DNA of 64,000 nt from an uncultured Bacteroidales bacterium (GCA_934725015.1 CAKVAS010000001.1:248001-312000); one strand, 5' to 3'; numbered from the stretch's first letter, positions 18,747 through 27,636 are shown. A program made the numbers and translations. The notes: generated by a model from the sequence alone, not told the origin.

Positions 18747-18754
18747 CAAATATA
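18747..18754 (-). promoter_or_regulatory. -7 promoter box of the OmpA/TPR lipoprotein gene
   Basis: Minus-strand TATATTTG matches TAnnTTTG; a TTTTG lies 14 bp upstream, closer than the usual 19-21 bp. The predicted leader is about 80 nt. Confidence 0.45.
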
Positions 18755-18838
18755 ACTAATTTTCATTACAAAAGTGACATACACGCGCCGACGAAACCAT
18801 ATTCCATACAAAAATAATGCTCAAAGCGGTTTTTTTCT

Positions 18839-18846
18839 TAACTTTG
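18839..18846 (+). promoter_or_regulatory. -7 promoter box of the sigma-54-type activator operon
   Basis: TAACTTTG is an exact TAnnTTTG match 62 bp upstream of the ATG at 18909. It supports the shorter start of the activator, because the ATG at 18774 would lie upstream of the transcription start. Confidence 0.5.
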
Positions 18847-18908
18847 TCCGGCGCTTCGGGTCACGCGACCCGAATAATGCATTACATTACTCTGCCATAT
18901 TTGAGGAC

Positions 18909-20180
18909 ATGAACGCAAACGAACTTCAGTCACTAAAGAATAAATATGACATCGTCGGCAACGACCCAGCCCTGAACAGGGCGCTGGAAATCGCCGTGGC
19001 GGTGGCTCCGACCGACATCACCGTGCTCATAACGGGCGAGAGCGGAGTCGGAAAGGAAAACATCCCCCGAATCATCCACCAGAACAGCAGGAGAAGGACG
19101 GGGAAATATTTTGCCGTGAACTGCGGCGCCATACCCGAGGGGACCGTCGATTCGGAACTCTTCGGACACGAGAAAGGCTCGTTCACGGGAGCGATAGACA
19201 CCCGCAAGGGCTACTTCGAGGAGGCCGACGGAGGGACGCTCTTCCTCGACGAAATCGGAGAGCTGCCTCTCGCCTCTCAGGCAAAGCTCCTGAGGGTGCT
19301 CCAGTCGGGAGAGTTCATACGGGTGGGTTCATCGAAGGTGCTGAAGACCGACGTGAGGGTGGTCGCTGCAACAAACGTGAACCTCATCCACGCCGTGTCG
19401 AAGGGCAAGTTCCGCGAGGATCTGTTCTACAGGCTCAACGCCGTGACCATAATGATGCCGTCACTGCGCGAGCGCCCGGGAGACATCCACCTGCTGTTCA
19501 GGAAGTTCGCCACAGACTTTTCGGACAGATACGGCGTCGCCCGCATCGTGCTCACCGAGGACGCTGTCATCGCCCTGAAGAAATACCGCTGGCCGGGCAA
19601 CATCCGCCAGCTCAAGAATGTGGCGGAGACGGTCTCGGCAATCGAGTCCGCGAAATGTTCATCACGCGCCGACAAGTGCGAGGTGAATGCCGAGACGCTG
19701 CGGCAGTACCTGCCGAATCAGGACGAGAGCCTGCTGCCGGCGACTGTCGAGAAAGGGCAGGAGATGTTCAGGAATCCGGAGGAAAGGGAGGCCGTCATCA
19801 GGGCGATATATCAGCTCAGGCAGGACGTCGATTACCTCAAGGGAGTCATCCTCAAGGGCGGCGTTCCGTCCGGCCAGTCAGTCATAGCGGCTCCGCAGGA
19901 AGGGCATGACGCCGCAGGCCTCTTCGGTAGCGCGGAAACGGGATTCGCCCCGGAATGGCACGGAGGAGAAGCCCGGAGGTCCGCACAGGACGACGAGCCT
20001 GAGGAGCAAGGACTTGTGGAGGAAGCCGGTCAGGACATATCGCTGAAGAAGCTGAGCATGGAACTGATTGAGAAGGCTCTGAAAAAGCACGACGGCAACA
20101 GGAAGGCGGCCGCGGCGGAGCTCGGGATTTCGGAGCGCACGCTCTACAGGAAAATAAAACAGCAGGAAAAGGGCATATGA
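18909..20180 (+). CDS. Sigma-54 interaction-domain transcriptional activator with Fis-type HTH
   Basis: 424-aa AAA+ activator. There is no receiver or GAF domain: the AAA+ core starts almost at the N-terminus. Walker A GESGVGKE is at about residues 43-50; the sigma-54 contact loop reads GSFTGA rather than GAFTGA; Walker B is GGTLFLDEIGELP; R-finger region FREDLFYRLN. After a low-complexity linker (about 265-375) a Fis-type helix-turn-helix ends the protein (NRKAAAAELGISERTLYRKI). In Bacteroidales this gene commonly precedes lptE and secG, as it does here. The start at 18909 is chosen over 18774 because of the promoter at 18839 and the unrelated extra N-terminus. With no sensory domain it is probably controlled by abundance or a partner. 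Confidence 0.88.
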   Translation: MNANELQSLKNKYDIVGNDPALNRALEIAVAVAPTDITVLITGESGVGKENIPRIIHQNSRRRTGKYFAVNCGAIPEGTVDSELFGHEKGSFTGAIDTRKGYFEEADGGTLFLDEIGELPLASQAKLLRVLQSGEFIRVGSSKVLKTDVRVVAATNVNLIHAVSKGKFREDLFYRLNAVTIMMPSLRERPGDIHLLFRKFATDFSDRYGVARIVLTEDAVIALKKYRWPGNIRQLKNVAETVSAIESAKCSSRADKCEVNAETLRQYLPNQDESLLPATVEKGQEMFRNPEEREAVIRAIYQLRQDVDYLKGVILKGGVPSGQSVIAAPQEGHDAAGLFGSAETGFAPEWHGGEARRSAQDDEPEEQGLVEEAGQDISLKKLSMELIEKALKKHDGNRKAAAAELGISERTLYRKIKQQEKGI

Positions 20181-20258
20181 CCGGCGCGGACGGGAGGCGA
20201 CGGCCTTGGCACCGAATAAACCGCTTCAGAAAAGATTACGAGGTTATTTTATGAACGG

Positions 20259-20792
20259 ATGATGAAGATGAAAGATATAAATATAATAGGTAGGTTCCTG
20301 TGCGTCGTCGCGACTTTGACGGCGGCGGTCGCCTGCGGGATATATTCGTTCACCGGGACGTCTATACAGCCGGACGTCAAGACCGTGAACATCGAATATT
20401 TTGAATATAAGGCATTGAAAGTCAATCCGTCGCTCGCGAATGACCTGACGGAGGCGATGAAGGACAAGTTCCGCAAGCTCACGAAACTGGAGCAGGTGGA
20501 TTCGGACGCCGACCTCACGATTGCGGGAGAAATCACCGGCTACGATGTTAAGGCCACGTCAGTCTCCGCTAATGAGCAGGCCGCGATGAACCGCCTGACT
20601 GTCAATGTGAAGATATATTTCACCAACAAAAAATACCCCGAGGACGACTTTGAAAAATCATTCTCGGCTTACGCCGACTTCTCGGCCGACCAGATGCTGG
20701 ACGCCGTGGAGAGCGAGCTGATTTCGGGTTCGGACGGAATACTCGACAAGCTCTGTGAGGACATTTTCAACGCGACCGTCGCTAACTGGTAG
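20259..20792 (+). CDS. lptE: LptE-family LPS-assembly lipoprotein
   Basis: 177-aa lipoprotein of the Bacteroidota LptE family, the plug/partner of LptD for inserting lipopolysaccharide in the outer membrane. Hydrophobic N-terminus, then ACGIYSFTGTSIQP, the typical start of the mature protein, followed by DLTIAGEITGYDV and a helix of the form QMLDAVESELISGSDGILDKL. Three Met codons (20259, 20262, 20268) are possible starts. The gene follows the activator by 78 bp and is followed 4 bp later by the TPR gene, in the usual order. Confidence 0.85.
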   Translation: MMKMKDINIIGRFLCVVATLTAAVACGIYSFTGTSIQPDVKTVNIEYFEYKALKVNPSLANDLTEAMKDKFRKLTKLEQVDSDADLTIAGEITGYDVKATSVSANEQAAMNRLTVNVKIYFTNKKYPEDDFEKSFSAYADFSADQMLDAVESELISGSDGILDKLCEDIFNATVANW

Positions 20793-20796
20793 GATT

Positions 20797-21405
20797 ATGG
20801 CAGGAGGAACTATTGATTTGAAGCGTCTTACGGTGGAGGAACTGTCCGGAGTGATTAACATCTACCCCTGGTTCGGCGCGGCGAGGAAGGAACTTTGCGA
20901 AAGGACGGCGGCAGTCGCAGGGGCGGAGGACCGCGGAGGCAGGCTGTTCGCCGAGTCGGCGCTCTACATCCCATGCAGGAAGAGGCTTGCGGAAATCCTT
21001 GAGGAGTCGGCCGTCAGGGAATATGTGGACGCCGACGTGAAGGCCCTCATCGAGTCCCAGCTCGCCGAAGGAAGGGAAACCGGAGCGGAAAGCGGGCAGG
21101 AGACAGGCTACAGACGCGAGGTTCACATCGTCGGGGGCGACTATTTCTCCGCCGAAGATTACAAAGGCGTCAAGGGAACGGACGACAATTTCTTCCGTCG
21201 CGTCTCCGGGAGCGGCGCGGAAGAGAACAACCGGACGAAGGATGACAGGGCGGTGCCGCATCTGGGATTCTACACCCAGACACTGGCCGAAATCTACGCA
21301 GAACAGGGCTATTTTGACGAGGCGAAACAAATTTATTCTCAACTAATTTTGGCATATCCGGAAAAAAGTGCTTACTTTGCATCCCTTATTGAAAAATTGG
21401 GCTGA
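20797..21405 (+). CDS. Conserved TPR-like protein between lptE and secG
   Basis: About 202-aa cytosolic protein with no signal peptide. The start at 20797 (MAGGTIDLKRLTVEELSGVI) is preferred over the ATG at 20755, which would overlap lptE. The N-terminus contains the block INIYPWFGAARKELC; the C-terminus has one TPR-like helix pair (QTLAEIYAEQGYFDEAKQIY). The middle is acidic and variable. It is regularly found between lptE and secG in Bacteroidales, so it is likely envelope-related, but its job is not known. Confidence 0.75.
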   Translation: MAGGTIDLKRLTVEELSGVINIYPWFGAARKELCERTAAVAGAEDRGGRLFAESALYIPCRKRLAEILEESAVREYVDADVKALIESQLAEGRETGAESGQETGYRREVHIVGGDYFSAEDYKGVKGTDDNFFRRVSGSGAEENNRTKDDRAVPHLGFYTQTLAEIYAEQGYFDEAKQIYSQLILAYPEKSAYFASLIEKLG

Positions 21406-21458
21406 ACCGCCGTGCGGAAGCCCCGTTTAGAAACTTGAAATAATAAAAGTACAAAATA

Positions 21459-21788
21459 ATGAAAGCATTATTCGTAATCCTGACAGTGCTTGTCATTCTT
21501 GCAAGCATCCTGCTCACAATCGTTGTCCTTCTCCAGAACAGCAAGGGAGGCGGACTCGCGAGCAACTTCACGACCGGAAACCAGACCTTCGGAGTGCGCC
21601 AGACGGCTGATATGCTGGAGAAAATAACCTGGGGTCTCGTTGCATTCATCTTCGTCGTGTCCGTGATTACCACCTTCATCCCGCACATCAACAACAGCGG
21701 AGACATCACCGACCAGATTGACACCGAGATTGTCGCCCCTGCTCCGGACATCAACGGCGAGGTTGCCGACACCACGAACGCGCAGTAG
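21459..21788 (+). CDS. secG: SecG, preprotein translocase subunit
   Basis: 109-aa SecG subunit of the SecYEG channel. Two membrane helices (about 3-22 and 53-73) bracket the conserved loop LLQNSKGGGLASNFT and TFGVRQTADMLEK. The C-terminal acidic tail (APAPDINGEVADT) is typical of Bacteroidota SecG. Last gene of the operon, followed by a hairpin terminator. Confidence 0.95.
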   Translation: MKALFVILTVLVILASILLTIVVLLQNSKGGGLASNFTTGNQTFGVRQTADMLEKITWGLVAFIFVVSVITTFIPHINNSGDITDQIDTEIVAPAPDINGEVADTTNAQ

Positions 21789-21850
21789 GCTGACAGGTCA
21801 CACGGCCTCTCATGGGTCTGTGACGGCGATTATGAAATTGAAATCAAACA

Positions 21851-21876
21851 AGCGCTGACATTTTGTCAGTGCTTTT
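21851..21876 (+). terminator. Hairpin terminator after secG
   Basis: AGCGCTGACA and TGTCAGTGCT flank a very short loop and are followed by TTTT. It ends the activator-lptE-secG operon. The T-run is short, so efficiency is uncertain. Confidence 0.65.
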
Positions 21877-22092
21877 CGTGTTGGAACACCTTTTGAATTT
21901 TCTCCTTTCGTCTGCTCTTCGGAGCGGACGATTTTTATGTATTACATCAGCCACGAGACTATTGAATACAAAATTGTATAAAATAGTCGAATGCGAGGCT
22001 TGTGAGGAGTTAAAACCGCAGCAACCTGATGGTTGTGAGGATTTTGACGACGAAGCGTAACGAAGCAGGCGGCTGTTTTAGACGATTTTGAT
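21877..22092. other. Intergenic region upstream of clpB
   Basis: No gene is supported here. The right half (21974-22077) is copy A of the dispersed palindromic repeat described separately. No TAnnTTTG box was found within the last 120 bp, so the clpB promoter is unidentified and may use another sigma factor or lie inside or before the repeat. Confidence 0.5.
21974..22077 (+). repeat. Dispersed intergenic repeat, copy A
   Basis: Contains the core CAGCAACCTGATGGTTGTG (22018-22036), whose centre CAACC-TGAT-GGTTG is palindromic, preceded by TGTATAAAAT and TGCGAGGC blocks and followed by ACGAAGCAGGCGG. The same order of blocks recurs at 24150-24250 (minus strand) and 54493-54600 (plus strand). 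It ends 16 bp before the clpB ATG. Confidence 0.75.
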
Positions 22093-24147
22093 ATGGAAAA
22101 TAAGTTTGAAAATTTACAGAAATTCGCCATTAACCTCAATGAGAGGGCGGCTCAAGGCAAGCTTGACCCTGTCATCGGGCGAGACGAGGAAATACGAAGG
22201 GTTCTTCAGATACTGAGCCGAAGGACGAAGAACAACCCTATCCTTGTGGGTGAGCCGGGTGTCGGCAAGACGGCCATCTCGGAGGGCATCGCCCAGAAGA
22301 TTGTGGATGGCAATGTCCCGGAGAACCTGAAGAACAGGATAATCTACTCCCTTGACCTCGGAGCCGTGATTGCCGGCGCCAAGTATCAGGGGGAGTTCGA
22401 GGAAAGGCTTAAGGCCATCGTGAAGGAAGTCGTTGACAGCGAGGGCGAGGTCATCCTCTTCATCGATGAGATTCACACTCTTGTCGGCGCGGGACGAAGC
22501 TCAGGCGCGATGGATGCCTCGAACATCCTCAAGCCTGCCCTTGCAAGGGGTGAGCTGAGAACCATCGGTTCCACCACCCTCGACGAGTACCAGAAGTACT
22601 TCGAGACGGACAAGGCGCTGGAGAGACGATTCCAGATGGTGATGGTCGATGAGCCTACGCCTGCGGAGTCAATCTCAATTCTGCGTGGTCTTAAGGAGAA
22701 ATACGAGAACCACCACAAGGTGAGAATCGAAGACGACGCGCTGATTTCAGCGGTTGAACTGTCACACAGGTACATCACCTCAAGGTTTCTCCCGGACAAG
22801 GCCATAGACCTTGTGGATGAGGCGGCTTCAAAGCTGCGTCTTGAGATGAACTCAGTGCCGGAGCCGATTGCCGAGCTTGACAGCAAAATCAGGCAGTTGG
22901 AAATCGAGAAGGAGGCCGTAAAGCACGAGGGAGTGTCCCTGAAGCTTGACAAGATTGAGTCCGACCTCGCAGAGGCTCGCAGGCAGCACGCCGAACTTCA
23001 GAAAAGGTGGGATGCCGAGAAGGGCATACTCAACGAAATCCAGTCCGACAGAGCCCAGATTGAGGATCTGAAGGTTCAGGCCGCCGCTGCGGAAAGAGCC
23101 GGAGACTACGGAAAGGTTGCGGAAATCCGCTACGGCAAGATGGCTAACCTCAAGCAGAGGGTCAGCGAGCTCGAAGCGAAGAAGAATGCCATCAAGGATC
23201 CTATCCTCAACGAGGCCGTGACGCCTTCCGACATCGCGGAAATCGTGGCACGGTGGACGGGCATCCCTGTAAACCGTATGCTCGAAAGCGAGAGGGAGAA
23301 GCTCCTCAGGATGGAGGACGAGCTCCACAAGAGGGTCATCGGTCAGGATCAGGCCATCAAGGCCGTTTCCGACGCCGTGCGCCGCTCGCGTGCGGGGCTT
23401 CAGAACGAGAAGAGGCCTATCGGTTCATTCCTGTTCCTTGGAACCACTGGCGTGGGCAAGACGGAGCTGGCGAAGACGCTTGCCGAGTTCCTGTTCAACG
23501 ACGAGAACATGATTACGAGGATAGATATGTCCGAGTATCAGGAGCGTCACTCAGTGAGCCGTCTCGTCGGCGCGCCTCCGGGATATGTGGGCTACGATGA
23601 GGGCGGTCAGTTGACCGAGGCCGTGAGAAGGAAGCCGTATTCGGTAATTCTTCTGGACGAAATCGAGAAGGCGCACCCGGATGTGTTCAACATTCTGCTC
23701 CAGGTTCTGGACGACGGTCGTCTGACCGACAACAAGGGCCGTACGGTGGATTTCAAGAACACCATCCTCATCATGACCTCCAACGCCACGGAGGAGCAGA
23801 TCAAGGCGACGATGCGTCCTGAGTTCATAAACAGGATTGACGAGATCATCACCTTCCAGCAGCTCACCAAGGACGACATCCGCGAGATTCTTCATCTTCA
23901 GATGGACGCTCTCCGCAGGAAGCTGGACGAGAACGGCGTGGGCATCAAGTTCACCGAAGCTTTCGAGGACTACATGACCAACGAGGGCTACGACCCTGCC
24001 TACGGCGCACGGCCTATCAAGCGTCTGATGCAGCGCGAGCTTGTGAACCTCATCGCCAAGGCCATACTTGAGGGCAAGGTAAGCAAGGGCATGACTATCA
24101 CCGTGGATGTGAAGGACGGTCAGGTCATCATAGGCGAAATTGCCTAA
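22093..24147 (+). CDS. clpB: ClpB disaggregase lacking the N-terminal domain
   Basis: 684-aa AAA+ chaperone that pulls proteins out of aggregates with the DnaK system. Two ATPase modules: Walker A GEPGVGKT (about 53-60) with ILFIDEIH, and GTTGVGKT (about 450-457) with ILLDEIEKAH. Between them lies the ClpB-specific coiled-coil M-domain (about 250-370; KRWDAEKGILNEI, ARWTGIPVNRMLESEREKLL), which rules out ClpA/ClpC. The usual ~145-residue Clp_N domain is missing: the protein starts at the position where the internally initiated short ClpB of E. coli begins. The loop after the second Walker B is also shorter than usual (MTSNATEEQIKATMRPEF). It has dispersed repeats on both sides in opposite orientation. 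No upstream in-frame Clp_N coding is seen. Confidence 0.9.
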   Translation: MENKFENLQKFAINLNERAAQGKLDPVIGRDEEIRRVLQILSRRTKNNPILVGEPGVGKTAISEGIAQKIVDGNVPENLKNRIIYSLDLGAVIAGAKYQGEFEERLKAIVKEVVDSEGEVILFIDEIHTLVGAGRSSGAMDASNILKPALARGELRTIGSTTLDEYQKYFETDKALERRFQMVMVDEPTPAESISILRGLKEKYENHHKVRIEDDALISAVELSHRYITSRFLPDKAIDLVDEAASKLRLEMNSVPEPIAELDSKIRQLEIEKEAVKHEGVSLKLDKIESDLAEARRQHAELQKRWDAEKGILNEIQSDRAQIEDLKVQAAAAERAGDYGKVAEIRYGKMANLKQRVSELEAKKNAIKDPILNEAVTPSDIAEIVARWTGIPVNRMLESEREKLLRMEDELHKRVIGQDQAIKAVSDAVRRSRAGLQNEKRPIGSFLFLGTTGVGKTELAKTLAEFLFNDENMITRIDMSEYQERHSVSRLVGAPPGYVGYDEGGQLTEAVRRKPYSVILLDEIEKAHPDVFNILLQVLDDGRLTDNKGRTVDFKNTILIMTSNATEEQIKATMRPEFINRIDEIITFQQLTKDDIREILHLQMDALRRKLDENGVGIKFTEAFEDYMTNEGYDPAYGARPIKRLMQRELVNLIAKAILEGKVSKGMTITVDVKDGQVIIGEIA

Positions 24148-24149
24148 AA

Positions 24150-24250
24150 AGCGGATTGCGGCGTTGCTCGTCTCGCCAAAATCCTCACAACCATCAGGTT
24201 GCTGCGGTATTTGGCTTCGCCGAGCGCCTTGCACTCCATCTTTTTATGCA
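24150..24250 (-). repeat. Dispersed intergenic repeat, copy B (inverted)
   Basis: On the minus strand TGCATAAAAAGATGG, GTGCAAGGCGC, then the core CGCAGCAACCTGATGGTTG (within 24178-24207) and AGGATTTT. The 30-base core is identical to copy A. Copies A and B therefore form an inverted pair around clpB. Confidence 0.75.
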
Positions 24251-24310
24251 ATTTCGCTCTCCAGGAAAAACTTGATTAGGCTATTTGAAAAGCGCGGGCG
24301 ACCACGCATG

Positions 24311-24352
24311 AAAGGCGCCGGGAATCAGCAATGGTTCCCGGCGCCTTTTGTT
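24311..24352 (+). terminator. Strong Rho-independent terminator, likely bidirectional
   Basis: AAAGGCGCCGGGAA and TTCCCGGCGCCTTT form a 14-bp stem with a 12-nt loop; T-rich on the right (CCTTTTGTTT), and A-rich on the left. It ends clpB transcription. Confidence 0.9.
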
Positions 24353-24725
24353 TGATGCCCAATACCACCGCGAGTGTTGCCCATTTTCCGAAAATAATTT
24401 CTAACTCTGTGGCGTTGAGCAATCAGCATACATTCAGCATACATATTGAAAGTGTTTTCGGACATCCTTAGAAGGAAATGTGGTAGTTTTCTATAGCAAA
24501 GGATAACGGACAGCACTCATTCTCATTGTGGACTATGCGGTCAAGGGCATCCTGTGCCCCGATACTTCATATCCGTTTTGAGTGTGGGGTATTGGGTATC
24601 GTTTATTTTGCTATGGGTCTTACCACAACCTTCTTGGAGATAAACGGAATCGGCTCCACACTTTCTTTTTGTGCAAAACCGTCCGGAGGAGTCACGGGCG
24701 AAGCAAGATTCATGGAAAACAGACT
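24353..24725 (+). other. Long leader / intergenic region before the coiled-coil lipoprotein
   Basis: No convincing gene in 373 bp. It holds a short direct repeat (CAGCATACATT and CAGCATACATA, about 24423-24445) and a GTGTGG / CCACAC inverted pair around 24581 and 24656. No exact TAnnTTTG box at normal distance was found. Confidence 0.4.
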
Positions 24726-27605
24726 ATGAAAATCATTAAGCTATTGCCGTCGTTGGCGTTGGTGACGGCCGTCATTGTTGCGTCCTGCGGGAAGCTGGAG
24801 GACAGAATCAACTCACTCGAACAGAGGATTTCGGAACTGGAGGACACGAGGATTCCGTCAATAGACGAGCAGGTGGCCTCCATCAAAAAGACCATCGGGG
24901 AACTCGAAAAGACCGACGCGGGGCTCCGGGAATACATCTCCGCGCTCGAAGACAAGCAGGCGAAGCTTGAGACGGAGCTCGGCAAGACCAACGCCGCCCT
25001 CGCGGAGGCTCAGAAGACCCTCCGCGAGGAGATGGCGGCGGACAAGTCGGAACTCTCCGGCGAGGTCGATGCGGCAAAGGCCGATGTCATCGCGCAGCTT
25101 GAGGCCTACAAGACCATCATGAACGGTGAGCTTGAGACGCTGAACAGCACAATCGAGGCTCTGAAGGCCAAGGATGAGGAGCTTCAGAAGAACGCCGAGG
25201 AACTGCGGAGCTATGTGGATTCCGAGAACGGGAAGGTGCGCGACTGGGCGGACGCGACGTTCGCGACCATCGAGCAGCAGAACAGGCTTGCCGAGACCGT
25301 GGCCGGAATCAAGACGCAGCTTGAGACCCTCAATACATATACTATGAACATGGACGTTCGGCTCACCAACAAGGATGAGGAACTCTCGAAGTCGCTCTCC
25401 GCCCTCGATGAATCCACGAGACAGCAGATAGGCGCGCTCACGGACAAGCTCGGCAGCGACATCTCTGCGCTGAGGACTGAGCTCACGGACGCCTACACGA
25501 AGCTCGTCGCGACGGAACTCGCGAAGCTTGAGACCTCGATGAAGTCATGGGTTAACGAGCAGCTGGCGGGCTACTACACCGTCGAGCAGACTGACGCGAA
25601 GCTCGACGCGATGAGGACGGAACTCGTCGGGCGGATGGACTCCGACAAGGCGTATCTCACGACTCTCATCACGAACCTTGAGACCGCGACGAACAAGAAG
25701 ATTTCGGCGAACACGAGCCTGATTACGGGTCTGCGCGGCGACCTCACATCCCTCTCTCAGTCGGTGGCGGAGAACGCGGGGAAGATTGCCGACGACGCGA
25801 TACTCATCAGCCAGAACACGTCCGCAATCTCGAAGAATGGCGCGGCAATCGCCGCGAACACGAAGGACCTGGCGGCGGTGAAGAAGCTCGCGGAGGAGAA
25901 CCAGAAGCTCATCGCCGAGAACAGCGAAAAGTTAAGCGAGATGCAGCGGCTTCATGCCGCGCTGAAGGACAGCGGAGTCGAGGACTGCGTGGAGACTGTC
26001 ATTCAGAACACCAAGGACATCGCCTCAAACGCATCACTCATCGCGAAGAATGCAGAGGCCATCAGGAGCAACGCGGCCGCAATCGCGCAGAACACATCGG
26101 ACATTCAGGCTCTCTCGGCGAGGCTCGATGCGACAAAGGCCGAGATTGTCGAGGCCTACACCGCAGCCATCGCCAAGGCAATCAGCGACTACGACGGCAC
26201 GATAACCGCGAAGCTCGCCTCGGAGATTGCCAAGGTCGAGGAAAAGATAGTCGGTCTGAAAACGGAGGTGGAATCGGTCAAGTCAAGGGTGAACGCCCTT
26301 GAGGACAGGGTCGCACGCCTTGAGGAGATTGTCAGTCAGATAACCTCCATATCATACATCCCGAGGTACTCCGATGGAGTCGAGCGCGTTGAATACGCCC
26401 GAGATGTTCTTGACATAATCCCCGGCGACATCACCCTCCGCTTCGACGTGCATCCGGCATCCGCGGCCTCCGAAATCGCCGCCAACTGGGAGTCCGTCCT
26501 TTCCTCTCGTGCAGTCTATAGCAGAACTGGAGACTTCGTTGAGATGAAAATTAAAGGGGCGACCGCCGAGAATGGCGTGCTGTACGTGAAGGTTTCTGCC
26601 GAGGGGCTGAATAAGGACTTCATTTTAGGCAACAAGTCTGTTGCAATAAGTATAAAAGTGACGACAGCATCCGGGCCAGTTGCTGTTTCTGATTATATGT
26701 CTTTAGTGAGTAATATATATTTTAATGGTGAATATGAGTTCATAAAATACCTATTGAACAGTTTTGACACTGATGAAGACGGTACTGTTGATCTTTCTGC
26801 TGTAAGAGAATGCAAAGAATTCAAAATTGCAGACATGAGTGTTTCATCAATCGATAAAGTGCTGAAAGAAATGCCTAACTTGGAAAAACTGACAATATCT
26901 AATATACCGGAATGTAAGAACTTGAACATCTCAACAAATACAAAGTTACAGGCATTGACCATTGAGGGTTTAGATATTGCTGAACTGAACATTGTCTCAA
27001 ACACAGAATTATCTTCATTACACATCAACGGAAACTCAAAGCTCCGCTACTTGATACTGTCCGACAGAAAAGCTTTGGAAAACATCTTCAATTTTAACTG
27101 CGATGCAGACCTTAATTTCATTGATGAAGACAACAATACGATATATGGAAAGATTGCCGGACAGTTATGGTTCCCTACAAATATAGGAGCCTCGACTTCT
27201 AATCTATATGGAGAGTTAATAATGTTCCAAAAAGCTAAGGCAAGTTGTCCTTCGGGTTGGAGGCTTCCTACATCAAGCGAGTTTGAAGCACTAAAAGCGA
27301 ACTATTCTGATTGGACTACATACAATGGAATAAATGGTCGGTGGTTTTCCGGAGCGAATAAGTTTAATTCCAATGCATTATCCGTATTCTTTCCTGCAGC
27401 AGGGTACGCATATACTACGGCTATAGAACCTCAACATCGAGATTTAGAAGGCAAATATTGGACATCAGATGTTTCCTATGGAATAAATGACCGCGTTAGT
27501 ATACTTTATTTCAATTCTAATTCTGTTAAAATTGATGAGACAGCTGGATATGAAGTTGAGGACTTCACCCATTTACAATCAATTCGTTGTGTAAAAGACG
27601 AATAA
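24726..27605 (+). CDS. Mosaic lipoprotein: long coiled coil, leucine-rich segment and FISUMP domain
   Basis: 959-aa lipoprotein; the start at 24726 gives MKIIKLLPSLALVTAVIVASC. Residues about 20-560 are almost continuous coiled coil (SLEQRISELED and many similar heptads; repeated 'ISQNTSAISKNGAAIAANT' type text), ending DRVARLEEI. A beta segment follows (about 560-660), then a short leucine-rich, BspA-like part (LEKLTISNIPECKNLNISTN) and a C-terminal FISUMP domain (CPSGWRLPTSSEFEAL, KYWTSDVSYG, SIRCVKDE). Base composition drops sharply near 26640-26700, from GC-rich to clearly AT-rich, so the last third looks acquired or exchanged. Probably a surface stalk presenting a variable tip; the ligand is unknown. 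Confidence 0.75.
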   Translation: MKIIKLLPSLALVTAVIVASCGKLEDRINSLEQRISELEDTRIPSIDEQVASIKKTIGELEKTDAGLREYISALEDKQAKLETELGKTNAALAEAQKTLREEMAADKSELSGEVDAAKADVIAQLEAYKTIMNGELETLNSTIEALKAKDEELQKNAEELRSYVDSENGKVRDWADATFATIEQQNRLAETVAGIKTQLETLNTYTMNMDVRLTNKDEELSKSLSALDESTRQQIGALTDKLGSDISALRTELTDAYTKLVATELAKLETSMKSWVNEQLAGYYTVEQTDAKLDAMRTELVGRMDSDKAYLTTLITNLETATNKKISANTSLITGLRGDLTSLSQSVAENAGKIADDAILISQNTSAISKNGAAIAANTKDLAAVKKLAEENQKLIAENSEKLSEMQRLHAALKDSGVEDCVETVIQNTKDIASNASLIAKNAEAIRSNAAAIAQNTSDIQALSARLDATKAEIVEAYTAAIAKAISDYDGTITAKLASEIAKVEEKIVGLKTEVESVKSRVNALEDRVARLEEIVSQITSISYIPRYSDGVERVEYARDVLDIIPGDITLRFDVHPASAASEIAANWESVLSSRAVYSRTGDFVEMKIKGATAENGVLYVKVSAEGLNKDFILGNKSVAISIKVTTASGPVAVSDYMSLVSNIYFNGEYEFIKYLLNSFDTDEDGTVDLSAVRECKEFKIADMSVSSIDKVLKEMPNLEKLTISNIPECKNLNISTNTKLQALTIEGLDIAELNIVSNTELSSLHINGNSKLRYLILSDRKALENIFNFNCDADLNFIDEDNNTIYGKIAGQLWFPTNIGASTSNLYGELIMFQKAKASCPSGWRLPTSSEFEALKANYSDWTTYNGINGRWFSGANKFNSNALSVFFPAAGYAYTTAIEPQHRDLEGKYWTSDVSYGINDRVSILYFNSNSVKIDETAGYEVEDFTHLQSIRCVKDE

Positions 27606-27636
27606 CATAACATTAACATCATAAATTCAATTCATT

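Noticed and set aside
18774..18908. Upstream in-frame ATG giving a 45-residue N-terminal extension of the sigma-54-type activator
   Set aside because: It lies upstream of the TAACTTTG promoter box at 18839 and adds residues unlike the family.
21863..22060. Small ORF before clpB
   Set aside because: Its C-terminal half is translation of the dispersed repeat, and other copies are read in other frames or strands, so coding is unlikely.
24582..24725. Upstream start for the coiled-coil lipoprotein
   Set aside because: The ATG at 24726 gives a perfect lipoprotein signal; the 48 extra residues would bury it.
24353..24725. Possible structured RNA or gene upstream of the coiled-coil lipoprotein
   Set aside because: Only short, weak repeats and no consistent fold or reading frame were seen.
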